A program made the position numbers and the translations under genes. 11,892 bases of DNA. Source: Phoronis ovalis. Taxonomy: Eukaryota; Phoronida; Phoronidae. The notes under the pieces were generated by a model, which ran no database searches, had not been told where the DNA came from, and saw only the letters and a program-made list of their open reading frames with translations. Where the stretch lies: positions 1 to 11,892 of the forward strand of contig JAOXYB010049392.1 in NCBI GenBank assembly GCA_028565635.1, in the 5' to 3' direction. This document shows, in pieces, positions 8,501 through 11,892 of this stretch (positions are counted from its first letter, which is position 1; each line of letters starts with the position of its first letter).

Positions 8501-10455
8501 CTTGGCCAACAACAAAACAGGGTACAGTGCTGAATATCCATAGTGGTTATTTAGTTCTTCATACAGTTGAAAGTACAGCTGGCGTGCAAGAATATGGGAT
8601 TGGATTTGACATGTTGCATTCAGCGCCACGCATGGGACCTCCTCTACCAAGACTGCAGCTGAGGGAAACCAGTTATCAGTAAGTTAAACACGAAAGTGTG
8701 CAATACAGCACTTAGTTCAGGACCTTGACAAGGTAATGTTGTTTAGCAACTACCGGTACAAACGTGTATCTGAGTAATCAGGTTCAAATGAAAGGATCAA
8801 TACCTGTCTTTGATAATAGAAGTTCTAGAGTTTGTCAAACTTGTCATCAGACTAGAAGGAGCTAATTTCCAATGCAAAATGAGTTTCTGTTCAAACACAT
8901 ACGACTGTAGTTCTAATATGGCCCAACAAAAAATTATGCCATGAAGTTATTAAAATATTTATTCCGTAAGCTTTTTATTGAGAGTGTAAATACTCAGTCA
9001 AATATGGTAGCTGTAATATAATCGTTTTAAGTAACTGACAATTAAAATATAATATTTTAGGCGTACAGTGGAACATGATGTTGTCAGGAATGCAACTATA
9101 AATACTTACACTTCTGACTCTGGTCGGACCAAACTGAAAGATACAGGAACTATTATTGACATCGGACATTTACGAAATTGAACAGGTATGGTGAATATAC
9201 ACAATGTCCATTAATATACCTCATTAAACAATCTCGCTTTCGCTGTTGAAGTACCTCTATAGAAAATTCGTCATAACAGAGACAGTCTTGCGTATATTCT
9301 GGTAGAAAAAGGGTGTAGAGCCAACGGCCAAAACCAACCGGTTTCAATTAAACCTAAGCAAGTCGCGTGTTTATTAATTTATCGAAAGTCAGTATCTTTC
9401 AATATGAATTAAGTCAAAATAATAAAATCGTGTTATCGAGTAGGCCTATGTACATTTATAAGCGAAGAACAATGGCCGGATTTCATGATGTGTGGTGCAT
9501 ACATTTAACGACCTTCAGTGCAATATATGGCGCGCAGTTCTAGGCCAACATCCGGTAATCGGAATCGTTTAAGATATGCTCAGCTGTGGCCCACTGTCGA
9601 CAGGCACTAAATCTATTTGTCGGGATTTTTTCTTAATTATTTCCCCGAGGTCATACATTGAAAAATAGGGTGTTGTAGATTTGTCAAAGGGTATGTTTTT
9701 CATCATCAGATAAAGATACGTATTAAAAAAGGGTATGTTTTCACCATCGGATGCAATCGTACAGATACGTACTAAAAGAATTAAATAGGGTTTAGATGCG
9801 TAAAATTAGGGATGCTTACCTAGCGCGTCAGCATGCTTGCCAAAAAAGGGTATTTTTTAACCTACAAGTCTTTCAAGGGGGTTCTTATTCAGCAGCCTAT
9901 ATACGCGTTTAGGGGCTTTTTTAAAACTCGTGTTTGCACATGTGTACCCATCTTTTAAACAAGTGACCCCCTGGAATATTTAGGAGGTATTCAATTGGAA
10001 AAATATATCTCTCCACCTCTTAAAATAGTCTGTAGTGTTATATGCAAATCAATTTCAAAACTGTGTTTAGGCCTCCATAACTGTTTTTGTTTGTAAGGGG
10101 AATTATAAGGATGCACTACTTATGATAATGATAATGGATTAATTGCTCAAATTCGTGTATGTAGGAGTTGATTATCTCTTTTATTACTTACAGTACGTTA
10201 CCTTAATAGCTTTCTCTTGTGATTTTCGTGCAATTTTATTTTCAGGGGAAGCCGTTGTCTGCTGTGGCAAAAAGCAAATCGACGTTTTTGTTAGAATGGC
10301 CAGATAGAGACATCCAGACCAAAATTATAACTAACAGTCAAATGTGGTCAGATGAATTGAACTTTTATCTCGAAAATGTTCTCAAAGCTGAATTGAATGG
10401 GGAAGTGATGTTTGATAAAACATGGGAAAACAAAATACCACGCGAATTTGTATAG
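2300..10455 (+). CDS. CocE/NonD-family alpha/beta-hydrolase (peptidase S15-like), ten exons, with a frame break in exon 9
   Basis: Exons: 2300-2526, 3234-3358, 4001-4155, 5536-5638, 6088-6315, 7097-7210, 7468-7691, 8035-8678, 9061-9185, 10246-10455. All nine introns are GT-AG, with phases 2,1,0,1,1,1,0,2,0. ATG 2300 is chosen because an in-frame TGA lies at 2258-2260; ATG 2309 is an alternative. Residues about 28-320 form the alpha/beta-hydrolase domain. Y-I-P-Y-R-K puts the oxyanion-hole Tyr at 87, G-K-S-W-G gives nucleophile Ser161, G-W-C-D-G gives Asp284 and G-P-W-G-H gives His309; roles are assigned by analogy with bacterial cocaine esterase. From about 370 onward is the C-terminal beta-sandwich (X-Pro dipeptidyl-peptidase C-terminal type), with V-R-L-C-D-V and L-T-H-R-D. 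Known members hydrolyse esters, amides or dipeptides; the substrate here is unknown. No signal peptide or membrane segment is seen, so it is probably intracellular. As written, translation stops at 9179-9181 (646 residues), leaving exon 10 unread in frame. Without the one-base excess it would be about 717 residues, somewhat longer than bacterial relatives as I recall them. Confidence 0.85.
2527..3233 (+). other. hydrolase intron 1
   Basis: GTATGT to a very strong polypyrimidine acceptor (a run of T followed by CCAG). It is AT-rich and I recognise no element or open frame in it. Confidence 0.8.
3234..3358 (+). CDS. hydrolase exon 2 (oxyanion-hole Tyr)
   Basis: Encodes F-P-V-I-L-E-Y-I-P-Y-R-K and then W-F-A-S-H-G-Y-V-V-I-R-L-D-I-R-G, both near-invariant in this hydrolase subfamily. 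Tyr87 matches the oxyanion-hole Tyr of cocaine esterase. It joins exon 1 in phase 2 (making Cys76) and leaves in phase 1 at G|GTAGGT, splitting Gly118. A second acceptor-like CCAG ends at 3244. Confidence 0.9.
3359..4000 (+). other. hydrolase intron 2
   Basis: GTAGGT to TTTTTTCTAG. It contains a small imperfect palindrome near 3511-3524 (CATCT and AGATG arms) but no element I recognise. Confidence 0.8.
4001..4155 (+). CDS. hydrolase exon 3 (nucleophile elbow)
   Basis: Encodes G-S-G-D-S-E-G, then D-E-Y-L-P-Q-E-Q-Q-D and D-W-L-S-S-Q-P-W-C, and the nucleophile elbow G-K-S-W-G-G-F-N-G-L-Q with Ser161. It ends in phase 0 at CAG|GTTACT, a weaker donor than the others; the phase and the family match of exon 4 still fix it. 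Confidence 0.92.
4461..4579. repeat. small foldback: 19-bp perfect inverted repeat
   Basis: Bases 4461-4479 read AAAAAATTATGTTTAATTC and 4561-4579 are their exact reverse complement, with 81 bases between. A 19-bp perfect match is unlikely by chance even in AT-rich DNA. It could be the terminal repeats of a very short MITE or a transcript hairpin. I see no clear target-site duplication. Confidence 0.6.
5134..5220 (-). repeat. degenerate tRNA-like sequence, candidate SINE head
   Basis: On the minus strand, TGGCTTAATGGTTAATGC resembles the internal A box of RNA polymerase III genes and, about 40 bases on, GATTCGAATC resembles the B box. The two ends (ACAAT and ATTGT) can pair like an acceptor stem. 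The D and T stems do not pair properly and there is no convincing anticodon arm, so this is not a working tRNA gene. A tRNA-derived SINE fragment is the best reading; its body would extend towards lower coordinates but I cannot define it. Confidence 0.35.
5536..5638 (+). CDS. hydrolase exon 4
   Basis: A short exon found from the gap left between exons 3 and 5. It encodes Q-P-P-A-L-K-T-V-I-T-L and T-D-D-R-Y-A-D-D-V-H-Y-M-G-G-C, a very conserved block of this subfamily. It enters in phase 0 after GATTAG and leaves in phase 1 at CCCA|GTGAGT, an ideal donor. Reading on into the intron gives TGA within nine bases. Confidence 0.9.
5639..6087 (+). other. hydrolase intron 4
   Basis: GTGAGT to TTTATTAG. 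It is AT-rich with no repeat or gene that I can recognise. Confidence 0.8.
6088..6315 (+). CDS. hydrolase exon 5 (cap region)
   Basis: Encodes residues 204-280, which include L-H-W-A-S, N-A-T-P-P, W-L-K-R-L and Y-W-K-H-G-S-V-C-E-D-Y, matching the helical cap and the approach to the catalytic Asp in relatives. The first codon (Met204) is split across intron 4. It ends in phase 1 at ATTG|GTGAGA. Confidence 0.9.
6439..6446 (+). repeat. left target-site duplication of the MITE
   Basis: GTCAAAAC, identical to 6745-6752, immediately outside the left arm of the foldback element. Confidence 0.7.
6447..6744. mobile_element. foldback MITE with 8-bp target-site duplication
   Basis: The element is an imperfect palindrome over almost its whole 298 bases, centred on CTCGAG at 6594-6599. 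Arms pair at the ends (AGTCTAAATAAATCC against AGTCTGAATTAATCC), at 6471-6487 with 6700-6716 (one mismatch in 17), and in the CTCGAAAAGCAAAAGAACG block with its partner near 6630-6655 (one mismatch). The direct repeat GTCAAAAC flanks it exactly at 6439-6446 and 6745-6752. The 8-bp duplication fits hAT-type transposition; the termini (TAGTCT, and CCAGTCT on the other strand) fit only loosely. It has no coding capacity, so it needs a transposase from elsewhere. One end has an extra base, so the precise border is uncertain by one. Confidence 0.8.
6745..6752 (+). repeat. right target-site duplication of the MITE
   Basis: GTCAAAAC, identical to 6439-6446, immediately outside the right arm of the foldback element. 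Confidence 0.7.
7097..7210 (+). CDS. hydrolase exon 6 (catalytic Asp and His)
   Basis: Encodes G-G-W-C-D-G-Y-T-N with Asp284 and G-P-W-G-H-N-W-P with His309, completing the Ser-Asp-His triad. It enters in phase 1 after TTTTTAG and leaves in phase 1 at CCGG|GTATAT. Cys283, directly before the acid, is usually another small or aromatic residue in relatives I remember. Confidence 0.92.
7211..7467 (+). other. hydrolase intron 6
   Basis: GTATAT to GTTTTAG, the shortest intron. No other feature seen. Confidence 0.8.
7468..7691 (+). CDS. hydrolase exon 7 (link to C-terminal domain)
   Basis: Encodes the family helix C-L-R-W-W-D-Y-H-L-K-G-I (residues 327-338), then I-D-S-V-P-P-A-P and the Gly-Lys-Trp that opens the beta-sandwich domain. 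It ends in phase 0 at CAG|GTATGT. Confidence 0.92.
7692..8034 (+). other. hydrolase intron 7
   Basis: GTATGT to TGTGACAG. The minus-strand open stretch 7801-8001 has no recognisable domain. Confidence 0.8.
8035..8678 (+). CDS. hydrolase exon 8 (beta-sandwich domain)
   Basis: The longest exon, residues 393-607. It contains W-F-S-Y-G-S-N-A-D-L-P-A-D-Q, V-A-V-R-L-C-D-V (474-481), L-T-H-R-D-G-H-D (497-504), G-H-V-V-R-I-G-V (533-540) and F-W-P-L-A-W-P, all marks of the CocE/NonD C-terminal domain. The start in phase 0 after GACAG extends the obvious match upstream. It ends in phase 2 at TATCA|GTAAGT, a perfect donor; unspliced reading meets TAA at 8680-8682. Confidence 0.92.
8679..9060 (+). other. 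hydrolase intron 8
   Basis: GTAAGT to AATATTTTAG. No repeat or gene recognised. Confidence 0.8.
9061..9185 (+). CDS. hydrolase exon 9, containing the frame break
   Basis: It enters in phase 2 and encodes Q-R-T-V-E-H-D-V-V and S-D-S-G-R-T-K-L-K-D-T-G, which fit the family. The frame then meets TGA at 9179-9181, four bases before a normal donor (AACAG|GTATGG). In the frame one base on, the last codons read Y-E-I-E-Q and join exon 10 (G-K-P-L-S-A) as in relatives. That other frame is closed by TGA at about 9133, so the register must change between there and 9178. Confidence 0.8.
9186..10245 (+). other. hydrolase intron 9 with diverged repeats
   Basis: GTATGG to ATTTTCAG, 1060 bases. It holds the tandem-like repeat at 9686-9777 and a third copy of its opening words near 9843. 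The minus-strand open stretch 9153-9347 overlaps exon 9 and has no domain. Confidence 0.75.
9686..9777. repeat. two diverged tandem units starting AAAGGGTATGTTTT
   Basis: Unit 1 begins at 9686 and unit 2 at 9728. Both contain AAAGGGTATG, then CATCATCAGAT or CACCATCGGAT, then GATACGTA(T/C)TAAAA, with about ten extra bases in unit 2. A weaker AAAAGGGTAT recurs near 9844 without the rest. Probably a fragment of a dispersed or satellite-like repeat. Confidence 0.5.
10246..10455 (+). CDS. hydrolase exon 10 (C-terminus, stop TAG)
   Basis: Encodes G-K-P-L-S-A and, at the end, W-E-N-K-I-P-R-E-F-V before TAG at 10453-10455. Relatives end in the same way (G-D-P-L-S-A ... I-P-R-D). The acceptor TTTTCAG gives phase 0. 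The exon is open throughout with conserved ends, so it seems to have been under selection until recently even though exon 9 as written does not reach it in frame. Confidence 0.85.
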   Translation, partial: GKPLSAVAKSKSTFLLEWPDRDIQTKIITNSQMWSDELNFYLENVLKAELNGEVMFDKTWENKIPREFV

Positions 10456-10690
10456 ACATAGATTTAATAATGTACCGCCCAAAAGCGTTCATACTGACAG
10501 GAGACAAGAGTTTACTTTTTACAATGCCAGAAAGTGATATCTGCAGTAGAATTATCGTTTCAATTTATTAGCAAATTTCTGCAACCCAATTTTCCAATTG
10601 GTGTGGTTCGAATCAAATATTATTATGAGGAAAATGGGTTTTATAAAAAAATAGGACTCTACAAAATAAATGTGATTTTACTACCTGGAT
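10456..10690 (+). other. probable 3' UTR of the hydrolase gene
   Basis: AT-rich, non-coding sequence after the TAG, ending shortly after the AATAAA at 10665-10670. The end point is inferred from that signal. Confidence 0.5.
10665..10670 (+). promoter_or_regulatory. candidate poly(A) signal (AATAAA), hydrolase gene
   Basis: The first AATAAA after the exon 10 stop, 210 bases downstream and followed by TGTGATTTTA, a TG/T-rich element suited to cleavage and polyadenylation. Confidence 0.5.
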
Positions 10691-11101
10691 AAAGCATGCT
10701 CAATTGAGTGTTTTCCCTTCGGCATGTCAATGCTGTGTAGTCTATATAACTGTATATTCAAGACACAAATGTCAGCGAGTACTCCGCTCGAATAATCCTT
10801 TGTAGCGTAACGAATGAGACCTTTAGGTACATTTGATTTCACTAGCTAGTTTGGGAAATTCGAATTCCACATGTTCAGTATGCAAATATTATGTGACCGT
10901 CTTAGACACAGTTGTATCTGTTGCCCCCAGCTGTTCCCACCTGGTATTAGGTAAACAATAGCAGCCAACGTCTCTACTGTAGTGGCTGATGGAATGTAAC
11001 GCGTTAAGTGTATTCAGTCATCCTGGGCAGTCATGGGGATATTTTTATTTGAAAGTGGATATAACCGGGGATATTATTTTGCATTAAAGTGAGAGAAATC
11101 A

Positions 11102-11114
11102 CAGTCAAAGGTCA
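11102..11114 (+). promoter_or_regulatory. possible DR1 nuclear-receptor site
   Basis: CAGTCAAAGGTCA resembles the DR1 element (two AGGTCA half sites spaced by one base) bound by HNF4/RXR-type receptors, with an imperfect first half. A further TCAAAG follows. A 13-bp match is weak evidence and its target gene is unknown. Confidence 0.2.
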
Positions 11115-11658
11115 AAGATTGAGGGGATTATTTCCAAGCTATCAATCACATATTTTTCTTCGCATTCCCCGCCAATTCTCCCTACTGGTCTGTTGAACAA
11201 GACTTCACGTACGTTAGTTTAAGCCTGCACGAAAATTCAGGAGTTGGCATCCCGTGGTAGGCACGAGACACGATTTCTGAATTATCCGCGGAGAGTTGGG
11301 CTATTTATGGAAGACAATACGATACTTTTGGGGTGGGATGGAAATCAATTGTATTCTTATACACTCTGAATGTAAAATCAACCATCCAGATAATTTAAGT
11401 TGTATAAAAAATTGTCATGAGTAGACAGCAGAATCCAAAATATGGCTGTATGATCGCATTGTTACAGTTTGACTGGGATCATGTTATCGTGAGACTATTT
11501 GAAAATAAGCGTCTTGTTTTAGTAATTGTTTGAAACAGATCACAGTAGTACCGTTGAATTAATGTATAACGGAAATCATGAAATGTCGGTGATTAATAAC
11601 TTTTATTTGTGTCAGAATAAATAGATAAATAAACAATGAATAACAACAATGTTAACAA

Positions 11659-11677
11659 TTATCATTATAAATGATAA
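11659..11677. repeat. short perfect stem-loop
   Basis: TTATCATT, a three-base ATA loop, then AATGATAA. It is eight perfect pairs but A/T-dominated, in an AT-rich stretch, so it may be chance. Confidence 0.3.
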
Positions 11678-11892
11678 AAACCAAAAAAAAAACATTTGCA
11701 GTCTTATGTACATCATATTAGTTCCATTTACTTCTAAATATTAAGTAGGGTACTAATCCATTTTTACGTTGTCGCGTAAGCCAAATCAAAGACCTACTTG
11801 CGATGAAGATGCATGGTAGACTAAACAGAGGTTTCGAACCATATAAAACTTACAGTTACCGCATGAAATCCTTTACAGAGGTTGTATATATA

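Larger units (their letters stand above)
10691..11892. other. intergenic, no gene seen
   Basis: No open frame with family character on either strand. It holds the weak DR1-like site at 11102-11114, a C-rich run near 10922-10940 and the short stem-loop at 11659-11677. CTTTACAG at about 11871-11878 could be an acceptor of a following gene, but too little follows to judge. Confidence 0.5.

Noticed and set aside
8347-8650. Minus-strand open frames opposite exon 8
   Set aside because: They are antisense to a strongly conserved coding exon and have no domain of their own.
8680-8682. TAA at the end of exon 8 as the true stop codon
   Set aside because: It overlaps a perfect GTAAGT donor, and exon 9 continues the family sequence in the matching phase.
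9179-9181. TGA in exon 9 as a selenocysteine codon or a programmed readthrough site
   Set aside because: Reading through the TGA reaches the donor in phase 1, whereas exon 10 needs phase 0, so readthrough alone cannot restore the conserved C-terminus. No Cys or Sec is expected here in the family, and I saw no SECIS-like element in the 3' UTR.
2300-10455. Bacterial contamination as the source of the hydrolase gene
   Set aside because: The conserved blocks are split by nine GT-AG introns with polypyrimidine acceptors and consistent phases, which a bacterial contig would not show.
10956-10990. Hairpin with CAGCCA and TGGCTG arms
   Set aside because: Only six pairs with a large loop, expected by chance in 1.2 kb of intergenic DNA.
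11812-11852. A second tRNA-like or SINE sequence from the B-box-like GAGGTTTCGAACC
   Set aside because: There is no A-box-like block at proper spacing and no stem pairing, so a chance match is more likely.

Overview
This window is eukaryotic nuclear DNA, AT-rich and intron-dense, and most likely from an invertebrate animal. The evidence for a eukaryote is a protein family usually met in bacteria whose coding sequence is split by nine GT-AG introns, with poly(A) signals and non-autonomous transposon remnants around it. The composition and the recombinase-like neighbour fit a marine invertebrate such as a mollusc or other lophotrochozoan or deuterostome, but the exact group is a guess.

Layout: bases 1-159 look like the end of an intron. 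Bases 160-1124 are a long exon, probably the last, of a tyrosine-recombinase-like (Crypton-type) protein that seems to have lost its catalytic residues. Bases 1125-2299 hold its presumed 3' UTR and the upstream region of the next gene. Bases 2300-10455 are one ten-exon plus-strand gene for a CocE/NonD-family alpha/beta-hydrolase (peptidase S15-like). I rebuilt it exon by exon from splice sites, intron phase and remembered family motifs. It keeps the oxyanion-hole Tyr, the nucleophile Ser (G-K-S-W-G), the acid Asp, the His and the C-terminal beta-sandwich domain. Bases 10456-11892 are 3' UTR and intergenic sequence with no gene I can support.

The main oddity is in exon 9. The family reading frame is clear at both ends of the exon, but the two ends are one base out of register. 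As written, the protein meets TGA at 9179-9181 and the conserved last exon is out of frame. The ten exons total 2155 bases, one more than a multiple of three. This is a recent null allele or young pseudogene, a one-base assembly error, or an unusual expression mechanism.

The introns carry mobile-element debris. Intron 5 holds a nearly complete 298-bp foldback MITE with a perfect 8-bp target-site duplication. Intron 3 holds a 19-bp perfect inverted repeat and a degenerate tRNA-like SINE head. Intron 9 holds a short diverged tandem repeat. I see no CRISPR array, operon, rRNA or intact tRNA gene, and no evidence that the two protein-coding genes work together.
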